From Roseiarcus sp963751165 (GTDB lineage Bacteria > Pseudomonadota > Alphaproteobacteria > Rhizobiales > Beijerinckiaceae), in the NCBI GenBank assembly GCA_963751165.1, contig CAVVTP010000008.1, positions 1 to 64,000 on the forward strand: 64,000 nucleotides of DNA. The letters are read 5' to 3'. Below, in pieces: positions 28,659 to 36,959 of this stretch; positions within the stretch are counted from its first letter, which is position 1, and every line of letters starts with the position of its first letter. The position numbers and the translations under genes were made by a program. The notes beneath the pieces are model-generated. The model worked only from the letters and a program-made list of their open reading frames with translations. It made no database searches and had not been told where the DNA came from.

Positions 28659-29588
28659 ATGCTGCGGCGCGCCCTCTTCTCCCGGCCGGTCCTTATCAGC
28701 CTGATCGTTGTCCTCGCCGCCTCGATCTTGCCGCTCTATGTCTCAGGCTACGTTCTGGGCCTCCTCACCGTCGCCTATTACTTCGGCGTGTTTTCAATGG
28801 CCTGGGACCTTCTGTTCGGCTTCGCCAACGAAGTGAACTTCGGCCCCACGTTCCTGATCGGGCTCGGCGCCTATACCGCCGGCATCCTCGATAATCTCTA
28901 TCAGCCGCCGCTCATACTCTGCATCGCGGCGGGCGTGCTCGCGGCGATGACCGGCGGGGTCGTGCTGGCGTTGCCGGCGCTGAGGGTGCGCGGACCCTAT
29001 TTCGGCCTCACCACGCTGGTCGCGGTTCTCATATTGCAGAACTTCGTCGTCGTGGCGGCCGGCCTTACCGGCGGAGAGATCGGTCTGACGGTGCCGGACG
29101 TCATCTCGATCGACGCCAAGGTCAATTACTGGATCGCGCTCTCCTTCATGGGCGTGAGCGGCGCCATCCTCTACGGACTTTCGCGCTCGCCGGTCGGCCT
29201 CATCCTGCAGGCGAGCGGACAGGACCCGGTGCAGGCGGCGGCGCTCGGGTTCAACGTGACGAAACACAAGCTCGCGGCGTTCCTGGTCAGCGCATTGTTC
29301 TCCGGGCTCGCGGGCGCGCTGATGGTCTTCTATCTCGGCGCGGCCTCGGTCGGGACCTTCATCGACATCACCGTCGGGGTGCAGGTGATCGTCGGCGCGG
29401 TCCTGGGCGGCCGGCGCACGATTCTCGGCGGCGTCCTGGGGGCGGTGTTTCTCGTCGCCTTCGGCGAAACGCTCCGCCCGCTCGGCGATCTCGCAACCTT
29501 CATCGTCTCGGCCGTCGCGCTCGCCGTCGTTCTGTTCTTCCCCGGCGGGTTGCTCGGCATGCTCAAGGGCGCGCGGGAGGCGACATGA
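28659..29588 (+). CDS. LivM-like ABC permease
   Basis: This 309-residue inner-membrane subunit has the family signatures LLFGFANEVNFGPTFLIGLGAYTAGIL, LPALRVRGPYFGLTTLVAVLILQNF and VGVQVIVGAVLGGRRTILGGVLGA. It pairs with the LivH-like protein. Its start is three bases after the livH stop and its end overlaps the next ATG (ATGA), so translation is coupled. Confidence 0.92.
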   Translation: MLRRALFSRPVLISLIVVLAASILPLYVSGYVLGLLTVAYYFGVFSMAWDLLFGFANEVNFGPTFLIGLGAYTAGILDNLYQPPLILCIAAGVLAAMTGGVVLALPALRVRGPYFGLTTLVAVLILQNFVVVAAGLTGGEIGLTVPDVISIDAKVNYWIALSFMGVSGAILYGLSRSPVGLILQASGQDPVQAAALGFNVTKHKLAAFLVSALFSGLAGALMVFYLGAASVGTFIDITVGVQVIVGAVLGGRRTILGGVLGAVFLVAFGETLRPLGDLATFIVSAVALAVVLFFPGGLLGMLKGAREAT

Positions 29589-31060
29589 GCGCGGCGGCGG
29601 CCAAGCTCGAGGTCGAGGGTCTCTTCAAGAGGTTCGGCGGGCTGGCGGCCGTCCGGGACGTCAGCTTCTCGATCAAGGCCGGAGAGATTCTCGGCCTGAT
29701 CGGCCCGAACGGGTCGGGCAAGTCGACGGTGATGAAGTCGATCCTCGGGGTCGAGCGCCCCGATGGGGGGTCGGTTCGGGTCGACGGCCTCGAGGTCGCG
29801 GGCTGGCCGCCGCACCGAATAGCCCGGCTCGGCGTCGGCATGGTCTTCCAGCATTCGCGTCCGCTGCATCGGCAGACGGTGCTCGAGAACATCGTCTTCG
29901 GGCTTCTGCCCGATCGATTGATGGCCCTCCTTCCGAGCGCAGCCATCGATGCGCGAGCCCGCGCCATCGCAGAGCGCGTCGGACTGAGCGCTGTGCTCGA
30001 TCGTCGCCCCGCCACGCTGCCGTTCGCGGATCTGCGCAAGATGGAGATCGCCAAGGCCATCGCCCGCGATCCGAAGGTCGTGCTGATCGACGAGCCCTTT
30101 GCCGGCCTGACGGCGCGCGAAACCGCATCTATCGCGACGCTGATCGCCGAGATGCGCGACGACGGGCGCGCGGTCCTGATCGTCGATCATAACGTGAAGG
30201 GGATATCCGCGCTCGTCGACCGAATTTTTGCCATGCATGTGGGCGAGCGGATCGCAGAGGGCGCCGTGCAGGAGGTCATGGAAAATGAGACCGTCCGGAG
30301 GGTCTATCTCGGCGGCGCCCTCGAGACGGCGGCGCGGCCAGAGAGCGCGTTTGGCGATGTTGCAACGCCTTTCCTCGATATCGGGAATCTGAGCGTCGTC
30401 TATGACAAGGCGCAGGCGCTGGAGAACGTCTCCCTCCACGTGCATCAGGGCGAATTCGTCGCCATCGTCGGACTGAACGGCGCCGGCAAGACGACGCTGT
30501 TCAACGCCGTCTCGGGCCTCGTGCCCTATTCCGGGGACATTCGGCGACAGGGCCAGTCGTTGCGCGGAAGAACGGCGGCGACGATCGCGCGCGAAGGGAT
30601 CGTCCAGTCGCCGGAGGGGCGCGAACTCTTCGGCGCGATGTCCGTGCGCGAGAACCTCGACGTGGGCGGGCACGGCCTCAAGGAAGCGGACAGATCCGAG
30701 CGTCGGGAGCAGTTGTTCGATCTGTTCCCGATCCTGAGGGAGCGTCAGACGCAGACGGCGGCGACGCTGTCCGGCGGAGAGCAGCAGATGCTGACGATCG
30801 CGCGCGCCCTGATGATGAAGCCCGACTTGCTGATCCTCGACGAGCCGACGCTCGGCCTCGCCCCGCTCATCATGGAGCAGATTTCGAAGGCGCTCGAGCG
30901 GCTCCGGAGGACGACCCAAATTACGGTGCTCCTCGGCGAGCAGAACGTCACCTTCGCGTTGCCCCATGCCGACCGCGTGTACGTGCTCGAACGCGGCCGG
31001 ATCGCGTGGGAGGGCGGGCCGAGCCAATTCGCGAGCGAAGCCGGAGCGCGTTATCTCTAG
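29585..31060 (+). CDS. Fused LivG-LivF type double ATPase
   Basis: The 491-residue protein joins two complete ABC ATPases that are usually separate LivG and LivF subunits. The first half has Walker A GPNGSGKST (residues 40-48) and Walker B KVVLIDEP, but its signature loop reads LPFADLRKMEIAKA rather than LSxGxxx. The second half has GLNGAGKTT, a normal signature LSGGEQQML and LLILDEPTLGLAP. A single chain enforces a G:F pair in the transporter. It closes the operon. Confidence 0.92.
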   Translation: MSAAAAKLEVEGLFKRFGGLAAVRDVSFSIKAGEILGLIGPNGSGKSTVMKSILGVERPDGGSVRVDGLEVAGWPPHRIARLGVGMVFQHSRPLHRQTVLENIVFGLLPDRLMALLPSAAIDARARAIAERVGLSAVLDRRPATLPFADLRKMEIAKAIARDPKVVLIDEPFAGLTARETASIATLIAEMRDDGRAVLIVDHNVKGISALVDRIFAMHVGERIAEGAVQEVMENETVRRVYLGGALETAARPESAFGDVATPFLDIGNLSVVYDKAQALENVSLHVHQGEFVAIVGLNGAGKTTLFNAVSGLVPYSGDIRRQGQSLRGRTAATIAREGIVQSPEGRELFGAMSVRENLDVGGHGLKEADRSERREQLFDLFPILRERQTQTAATLSGGEQQMLTIARALMMKPDLLILDEPTLGLAPLIMEQISKALERLRRTTQITVLLGEQNVTFALPHADRVYVLERGRIAWEGGPSQFASEAGARYL

Positions 31061-31488
31061 GCGCGTGTCGCTTTTCCGACGATCTCAAACAGGATGAAGC
31101 GAGTCGACGCCACGTTCGGCAATGAGGCATCGCAGCAAAGAGGCGCCATCCGGCGCAGGCTGGAAACGATTGCGGCTTTCAGCGGGTTGCTCCGCGCCCA
31201 CTCCGATGGCGGAGCAAGGGCCGGGGCCGCCTCCGCGTGGACCCGCAAGCGAGGGGAAAAACCGCCTTTCGCCGACCTATCCGCGCCGTTTGCGTCACGC
31301 GGCGCCCGCTCCTTCCGCTCCCCGGCCTCTCTTGTCCATAGACATCGTTTCAAAAGCAATGCCCGTCTTTTTGTCGTTTTGTGCCGAATATATGAGCTTA
31401 TCCGCGATTGACACAAAATTTTCAATTTGCATACAATTATTACACCCGACGCTCCCTGTCGCGGCTCCGATCTGCAAGGGATCTCGCC
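31061..31488. other. Intergenic with MFS promoter
   Basis: The 428-base region between the ABC operon and the MFS gene holds a sigma-70-like promoter near its end (31408-31437). The upstream part shows nothing else. Confidence 0.5.
31408..31437 (+). promoter_or_regulatory. Sigma-70-like promoter with GntR-type site
   Basis: TTGACA, an 18-base spacer and TACAAT form a near-consensus promoter 52 bases upstream of the MFS start, in unusually AT-rich sequence. TTGCATACAA (31427-31436), a TTG-N4-CAA dyad of the kind bound by FCD-type GntR repressors, overlaps the -10 box. A GntR/FCD gene lies just beyond the MFS gene. Confidence 0.5.
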
Positions 31489-32841
31489 ATGAGCAACGCC
31501 GCCGCCGTCTCCGGGCTGGACGCGCCCGCCCCCACGACCAAAGGCCTCCCCGATGTTTCGCCGCTGACCAAAGGCCAGGTGACGTACACCGCAATCGTCG
31601 CTTTGTTCGCCTGGACCTTCGCCGTCTACGATCTCATCACTTTCGGTAATCTCCTTCCCAGAATTCAGCAGGATTTCGGCTGGTCGAACGCAACCGCCTC
31701 CTATGTCGCGACCTTTGTCGGCCTCGCCTCGCTGGTGGTGGCGCTGAGCGTCGGCCCGGTCATCGACCGCCTCGGCCGCAGATTCGCGCTGGTGCTCACG
31801 ACCGGCGGCGCGGCCATCAGCTCGGGCCTCGCAGCCTTGGCGATGGGCCCAGTGTCGCTCGTCGTCTTCCGCGCGCTGTCCGGCTTCGGCATGTCCGAAC
31901 AGGCGGTGAACGCCGCCTATCTGAACGAGGTCTTCGGCCCGCGCGCCAAAGGATTCCTGTACGGGATCGTTCAGGCCGGCTGGCCACTCGGCGTCATGCT
32001 TTCGTCGGGACTGGCGGCGCTGCTTCTGCCTCAGCTCGGTTGGCGCGGCGTTTTTCTCGTCGCGACCTTCCCGCTGATCGTGATCCTGATCTTCCGCTTC
32101 GGGCTCCGTGAGTCGCCCTATTTCGTGAAGATCCAGCACCTTCGAAAGTTGCGGAAGCAGGGCGACGCCGCCGCTTCCGACGAGCTTGCCAGGCGATGGA
32201 GCCTCGACATCAAGGGCGACCGGCCGAACACCTACGCCGAGCTTTTCGCGCCATCGCTGCGGCGCCAGTCGATTGCGCTCGGGGCGATGTTCTTCTTCAA
32301 GATCATCGCCGACTCGCAACTGACGGTGCTCGCGACCTCGGTGCTCGGCCAGGCGAAGGGCATCGACCTCACGAGCGCGCTCTGGACGATCTTCTTCGGC
32401 AACGGAGTCGCGGTGCTCGGCTATCTTTTCCTCGGCTGGCTCGGCGACCGGATTGGGCGGCGCGAGACGGTGATCATCGCCCAGACTCTCGCTGCCGTCT
32501 GCACGTTCGTCCTGCTGTTCGTCGCGGGGAGCCTTGCGAGCGTCGTCATCGGGTACGCGCTCGTCCTGTTCTTCGCCCAGGGCGCAGCGGCGCCCTTCTT
32601 CGCCTATGTCGGCGAATCCTTCCCGACGCGGGTGCGAGGCACGGGCGCGGCCTTCATCAACATCACGGGCCCGATCGGCGGCATCTTCGGGCCGCTGGTC
32701 TATGGCGCGCTGCAGCAGGCAGGAGCGAGCCCGACGACCGCCGCCGCCTCCGGCGGGGTCGCCGCGCTCGTCGCTGCGGCCTGCATGCTGGCCGCGCGGT
32801 CGATTCGTCCGGGCCAGGAACTGACGGCCATCTCGCACTAA
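31489..32841 (+). CDS. MFS transporter (aromatic acid/sugar-acid symporter type)
   Basis: ATG at 31489 follows AGGGATCTCGCC. The 450-residue protein has twelve predicted helices and the MFS signature loops DRLGRRFALVL between helices 2 and 3 and GDRIGRRETVII in the second half. The N-terminal YDLITFGNLLPRIQQDFGW resembles AAHS-type proton symporters of aromatic or organic acids. The likely substrate may be that of the following catabolic genes (ureide, hydantoin or related). Transcription probably starts at the promoter at 31408-31437. Confidence 0.88.
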   Translation: MSNAAAVSGLDAPAPTTKGLPDVSPLTKGQVTYTAIVALFAWTFAVYDLITFGNLLPRIQQDFGWSNATASYVATFVGLASLVVALSVGPVIDRLGRRFALVLTTGGAAISSGLAALAMGPVSLVVFRALSGFGMSEQAVNAAYLNEVFGPRAKGFLYGIVQAGWPLGVMLSSGLAALLLPQLGWRGVFLVATFPLIVILIFRFGLRESPYFVKIQHLRKLRKQGDAAASDELARRWSLDIKGDRPNTYAELFAPSLRRQSIALGAMFFFKIIADSQLTVLATSVLGQAKGIDLTSALWTIFFGNGVAVLGYLFLGWLGDRIGRRETVIIAQTLAAVCTFVLLFVAGSLASVVIGYALVLFFAQGAAAPFFAYVGESFPTRVRGTGAAFINITGPIGGIFGPLVYGALQQAGASPTTAAASGGVAALVAAACMLAARSIRPGQELTAISH

Positions 32842-32890
32842 AGGCCGCGGACGGCCGGCGCCCGCCGCCGGCCGGTCGTCTTCACAGCGG

Positions 32891-33940
32891 CTATCTCGAC
32901 GGCAGGCGTTCCTGGTGTCCGGTCAAATGTCGAACCATCAGGTCGCGCGCGGCCTCGGCGTTTCCAGCCGCCAATAGGTCGATGAGCGCGGCATGTTCCT
33001 CGATGGCGCAGGCGGGCGGCTCCCAGTCGTAAAGGAGGACCGCGAGCGAGGTCTTGGCCGCGAGTTGCTGTACGAAGGTTTCGAGAAGCCGATTTTCGCC
33101 GAGGGAGGCGAGCAGCGAATGGAACTCCGTGAGGAGTTGGACGAACCGGCCGCGGTCGCCCGAGGCCTGCGCCTCGACCTGGCGCGCGAGATGCTTGCGG
33201 AGGGCGCGGATGTCATGCGCGGTGCAGTGACGGCAGACGTCGTTGACGATCTCGCCTTCGATCAGCCGGCGCGCCGCATAGGCCTGCTGCACTTCCGTCA
33301 GCGAAGGATCGGCGACGAAAGCGCCGCGGTTCCGCTGCAGCGTCACGATGCCTGCGAACGCCAGCCGCCGCAGCGCCTCCCGAACAAGCGTACGACCGGC
33401 GCCGAGCTTCTCCGCGAGATTGGCCTCGCTAAGCTTCTGTCCCGGCCGGAACCGCTCGTTGACGACCAGGGATGCGATCGCGTTCGCCACGCTGTCGTCC
33501 GAGGCGAGTCCATGAAAGAGCCCTCCCCGCCCGAACTGGCGCGCCTCTCTCGCCGGTCGCGGGCGCTGCGGCGCCTCGACCGCCTCGCCGCGCGCGGTCT
33601 TCATCGGTTCGCCGGCTCGTTTGAGGACCTTGAGGATCGTCTCCGCCGACAGGTCGATTCCGTGGCGGCGACGCAATTCCGACTTGAGGCGATGAACGCC
33701 GAGACTCTCGTTCTTGCGCAGCGCGAGGATCAGCCCCTCTTCACGCTCGAACACTTTCTGGTTGGGAGAGGAGACAGGCTTGCGGCTCGAGTCTTCGAGG
33801 CCGTCCGGCCCGGCTTCCTTGTAGCGGCGCCACCATTTCCGCAGCGTCGGCCGCGATATGTGGAACCGCGCGCAGACCAGTGCAGCGCTCCCCGTCGCCT
33901 CGTAGGCGTCCATCCAGCGCAGGCGTTCTTCCGCGGACAT
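32891..33940 (-). CDS. GntR/FCD regulator fused to a transposase-like HTH domain
   Basis: Residues 1-110 (MSAEERLRWMDAYEATGS, ISRPTLRKWWRRYKEAG, GLEDSSRKPVSSPNQK, LGVHRLKSELRR) match the N-terminal helix-turn-helix region of IS481-type transposases. Residues 147-340 are a complete GntR regulator: winged helix (VANAIASLVVNERFRPGQKL, LVREALRRLAFAGIVTLQRNRGAFVA) and FCD ligand domain with His residues for a metal. Both parts are in one uninterrupted frame of 349 residues from ATG 33940. It is convergent with the MFS gene and divergent from the deacetylase, so it probably regulates these. Confidence 0.85.
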   Translation of the reverse strand: MSAEERLRWMDAYEATGSAALVCARFHISRPTLRKWWRRYKEAGPDGLEDSSRKPVSSPNQKVFEREEGLILALRKNESLGVHRLKSELRRRHGIDLSAETILKVLKRAGEPMKTARGEAVEAPQRPRPAREARQFGRGGLFHGLASDDSVANAIASLVVNERFRPGQKLSEANLAEKLGAGRTLVREALRRLAFAGIVTLQRNRGAFVADPSLTEVQQAYAARRLIEGEIVNDVCRHCTAHDIRALRKHLARQVEAQASGDRGRFVQLLTEFHSLLASLGENRLLETFVQQLAAKTSLAVLLYDWEPPACAIEEHAALIDLLAAGNAEAARDLMVRHLTGHQERLPSR

Positions 33941-33973
33941 CCGGCAATCCGAGTTAACAAGATCCCGAAATAA

Positions 33974-33983
33974 TCTATATAGA
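33974..33983. promoter_or_regulatory. Palindrome in the regulator/deacetylase divergent region
   Basis: TCTATATAGA is a perfect ten-base palindrome in the 68-base gap between the GntR-fusion gene and the deacetylase gene. It may be an operator or part of a -10 element. Confidence 0.3.
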
Positions 33984-34008
33984 CTGCTTTAGCTTCAGGC
34001 GAGTTGCC

Positions 34009-34938
34009 ATGACAAGTGTTCCCGCGCGGGATTTCAGGGGCTACGGCGGCCGTCCGCCGAATATCCGATGGCCTGGCGGCGCGCGCGTCGCCGTCTCCTT
34101 CGTCGTCAATATGGAGGAAGGGGCCGAACTCTCCGTCTCGGACGGCGACGAGCGCAACGAAGGCGCGTACGAGGCAGTCGAAGAGGTCGAGGGATATCCT
34201 GATCTCTGCCAGGATTCGCACTTCGAATATGGAACGCGGGCGGGCTGGCGGCGCGTCGCCGCGGTTCTGGCCGAAAGCGGCGCGGTCGCCACGCTGAACG
34301 CCTGCGGACGCGCGGTCGAGCGCTCCCCATGGCTCGCCGCCGAGGCGGCGGCCCTGGGTCACGAAGTCTGCTGTCACGGCTGGCGCTGGGAGCGCCATGC
34401 CGGCATGAGCGAGGCTGTCGAACGACGCGCCATCGCAAAAACCGTCGCCGCGATCCGCGAGGCGGCCGGGGTGACGCCGGTCGGTTGGCATACGCGGTCG
34501 GCGCCCTCGGTCAACACCCGTCGGCTGCTCATGGAGCATGGGGGGTTCATTTACGACAGCGACGCCTATTGCGACGATCTCCCGTTCTTCGTCGAGGTCG
34601 CCGGCCAGAGGCGTCTCGTGCTCCCCTATGCGTTCGATACGAACGACATGAACTTTTTCCGGGCGCACCGGTTCGTGTCCGGCGACGATTTCGCATCCTA
34701 CGTGATCGCCGCGTTCGACCGGCTCTGGCTCGAGGGGGCGAGCGCGCCGCGCATGCTTTCGATCGGGCTGCACCTAAGGATGATCGGCCGCCCTGGCCGC
34801 ATCGGCGGACTGGAGACGATCCTGCGGCATATCCAGGATCGCGGCGGAGCCTGGATCGCGCGAAGAGATTCCATCGCCCGTCACTGGCTCGCTTCAGCCG
34901 AAGCGGCCGCCCAAGAATGCGAAGCATCCTACTCATAA
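34009..34938 (+). CDS. PuuE-like polysaccharide deacetylase/allantoinase
   Basis: The 309-residue protein belongs to the polysaccharide-deacetylase superfamily. Its start GYGGRPPNIRWPGGARVAVSFVVNMEEGAE and its length match the PuuE subgroup, cofactor-independent allantoinases. Further blocks are LGHEVCCHGWRWE, GWHTRSAPSVNTRRLL and LPYAFDTNDMNFF. It would open a cyclic amide such as allantoin or a hydantoin-like ring. It overlaps the racemase gene by 22 bases, indicating one transcript. Deacetylation of a small amide cannot be excluded. Confidence 0.8.
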   Translation: MTSVPARDFRGYGGRPPNIRWPGGARVAVSFVVNMEEGAELSVSDGDERNEGAYEAVEEVEGYPDLCQDSHFEYGTRAGWRRVAAVLAESGAVATLNACGRAVERSPWLAAEAAALGHEVCCHGWRWERHAGMSEAVERRAIAKTVAAIREAAGVTPVGWHTRSAPSVNTRRLLMEHGGFIYDSDAYCDDLPFFVEVAGQRRLVLPYAFDTNDMNFFRAHRFVSGDDFASYVIAAFDRLWLEGASAPRMLSIGLHLRMIGRPGRIGGLETILRHIQDRGGAWIARRDSIARHWLASAEAAAQECEASYS

Positions 34939-35561
34939 ACCCGAACACGACCGCTGCGATGACTGAGCGGATGGCCGCCGCCGCGACGCGCTGTCTGCCC
35001 GACGGGGCCGCAATCGAGGCGCTGACGGCGGCCGCCGGGCCCCCGGTCATCGCGTCCCGCGCGTCCTACGAGGCCGGCGCGCAGGCCGTGCTCGAGACTT
35101 GGGCGCGAGCCCGCGGCGCTTACGCCGCGGTCATCATCGGCTGTTTCGGCGATCCGGGGCTCGAAGCGCTGCGCGCGGCGGCGCGCCTGCCGGTGTTCGG
35201 CATGGCGGAATCCTCCATTCGCGAAGCGGACGCGCTCGGTGAGCCTTTCGGAATCCTGACGCTCGGCAAAGCGTGGGTCGACATGCTGAACGAGCGCGTG
35301 GCGCTGGCCGCAGTCCGGACACCCTTCGTCGGGGTGTTTGCCGGCGAAGGGACGGGCCTCGACGTCAGCCGTCGAGAAGCGTCGGTCCTCGCCGAACTGG
35401 ATCGACTGGCGCGGACGGCCGTCGCCGCGGGCTGCCGCACTCTCATCCTCGGCGGCGCGGCCCTTACGGGAATGGCGGACCGCCTGGCGGCGGACGCCCA
35501 TCTGATCGACTGCCTGGAAGCGACGATGCATTCCGTGCTGGCGGCGACGCAAGCGGATTAG
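34917..35561 (+). CDS. Asp/Glu/hydantoin racemase family protein
   Basis: The 214-residue protein starts MRSILLINPNTTAAMTERM, the family hallmark, and has the first catalytic Cys in AAVIIGCFGDPGLEAL. The position of the second catalytic Cys reads LILGGAALTGMA, without Cys, so two-base racemisation is doubtful; some GGAxLAG-type relatives share this. Together with the overlapping PuuE-like gene it could process a chiral ureide or hydantoin. Confidence 0.85.
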   Translation: MRSILLINPNTTAAMTERMAAAATRCLPDGAAIEALTAAAGPPVIASRASYEAGAQAVLETWARARGAYAAVIIGCFGDPGLEALRAAARLPVFGMAESSIREADALGEPFGILTLGKAWVDMLNERVALAAVRTPFVGVFAGEGTGLDVSRREASVLAELDRLARTAVAAGCRTLILGGAALTGMADRLAADAHLIDCLEATMHSVLAATQAD

Positions 35562-35726
35562 AGGCTGCCTGCCATCCTGCTTCTGGTCAACGGAGCGCTC
35601 GAATGTAAACCAGCCCGCATTGGACTGATGCGATCGGCTAATTAAGACCGAGAGAACTCTGATTTGCAACGGCTGCTGGAGCCGGGTACGACTTGAGTTG
35701 CATCGCCATCGGGAACCGGCGCCAGC

Positions 35727-36959
35727 GTGCTCATGCAACAGCCTCCTTTATCGGCCGGCAAAAGCCGGCGTCTCGGTAAGGCCTTCCTGGCTGCGATTTC
35801 GGCGCTCGCCCTCGCGGGCTGCAACGGCTCCAGGAACGCCTACGTCCCTCCTCCGCCGCCGAAAGTCGTCGTCGCGCAGCCCTTGCAAAAGCCAGTGACG
35901 CTCTACCTCGAGCTCACCGGCAACACCGCCGCTTTCGCCTCAGTCGATCTCGTGGCGCGCGTCGAAGGTTTCCTCGAGTTGATCGACTACCAGGACGGCG
36001 CGTCCGTGACGAAGGGAAAGCGGCTCTTCGGCATCGAGATCAATCAGTATCAGGCGCAGCTCGATCAGGCGAAGGCGGAGCTCGCCTCCGACCAAGCGAA
36101 TCTCGAATATAACCAGGCCGAATACCAGCGGCAGGCGACGCTCGCCAAGCAGGACTTTGCGAGCCAGGCGACGATGCAGGAGTGGAAGGCCAAGGCGGAC
36201 CAGGCCTCCGCCGCGGTGCTTGGCGACCAGGCGAAGATCGAGCTCGCTCAGATCAACCTCGGCTATACAGAGGTGCTCGCGCCTTTCGACGGCGTCGTCT
36301 CCAATCACCTCGTCGAGGTCGGAGCGCTCGTCGGCGTCTCCGGACCGACCAAGCTTGCGACGATCATCCGGACCGACCCGCTCTACGTCTACTTCACCCT
36401 GAGCGAGCCGCAGGTCCTGGCGATCAAGCGGAGCAACGCCAAGGCGGGCCTTCCTTTCAGGACGACGGACCTCTCCAGCATACCGGTCGACATCGGCTTG
36501 CAAGGCGAGGAGGGCTATCCTCACAGCGGCCACATGGACTACGCCTCGCCGCAAGTCGACCAGTCGACGGGCACGCTGACTGTGCGGGCTTTGTTCGACA
36601 ACAAAGACCACGCGCTCCTCCCCGGCCTGTTCGCGCGCGTGCGCACGCCGATCGCCCACCAGGACAAGGCGTTGCTGACCCAGAACGCCGCGATCGGGAC
36701 AAGCCAGGAGGGGAGCTACGTTCTGGTGGTCGGCGCAGACAATGTCGTTCAGCGCAAGGTCGTCAAAACCGGGGATCGGCAGGGTCAGCTCCGGATCATC
36801 GAGTTGGGGCTCGATCCTTCCGACTGGGTCGTGACCGAGGGAATTCAGCGCGCCTTTCCCGGGGCCAAGGTCGAGCCGCAGCGAACCCAGCTGGCGGCGG
36901 AAGCGTCCGAGCCGGCCGGCGTCGGCAAGCCGGCCGCTCAGGATCCGGCGGCCAAATGA
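35727..36959 (+). CDS. RND efflux periplasmic adaptor (lipoprotein)
   Basis: The protein of about 410 residues has a lipobox (LALAGC) after the signal sequence, so it is anchored to the inner membrane by lipid. It then follows the MFP plan: lipoyl half (VDLVARVEGFLELIDYQDGASVTKG), coiled-coil hairpin, second lipoyl half (INLGYTEVLAPFDGVVSNHLVEVG) and beta barrel. Start is GTG 35727 or ATG 35733. Its stop overlaps the start of the RND pump gene (ATGA), so both are made together. Confidence 0.92.
   Translation: MLMQQPPLSAGKSRRLGKAFLAAISALALAGCNGSRNAYVPPPPPKVVVAQPLQKPVTLYLELTGNTAAFASVDLVARVEGFLELIDYQDGASVTKGKRLFGIEINQYQAQLDQAKAELASDQANLEYNQAEYQRQATLAKQDFASQATMQEWKAKADQASAAVLGDQAKIELAQINLGYTEVLAPFDGVVSNHLVEVGALVGVSGPTKLATIIRTDPLYVYFTLSEPQVLAIKRSNAKAGLPFRTTDLSSIPVDIGLQGEEGYPHSGHMDYASPQVDQSTGTLTVRALFDNKDHALLPGLFARVRTPIAHQDKALLTQNAAIGTSQEGSYVLVVGADNVVQRKVVKTGDRQGQLRIIELGLDPSDWVVTEGIQRAFPGAKVEPQRTQLAAEASEPAGVGKPAAQDPAAK

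Noticed and set aside
29330..31027. A 565-residue leftward open frame opposite the LivGF fusion
   Set aside because: High-GC shadow of an unmistakable double ATPase; composition is unlike a real protein.
31057..32838. A 593-residue leftward open frame opposite the MFS gene
   Set aside because: It is Arg/Glu/Asp-rich shadow sequence with no domain; the opposite strand encodes a clear MFS transporter.
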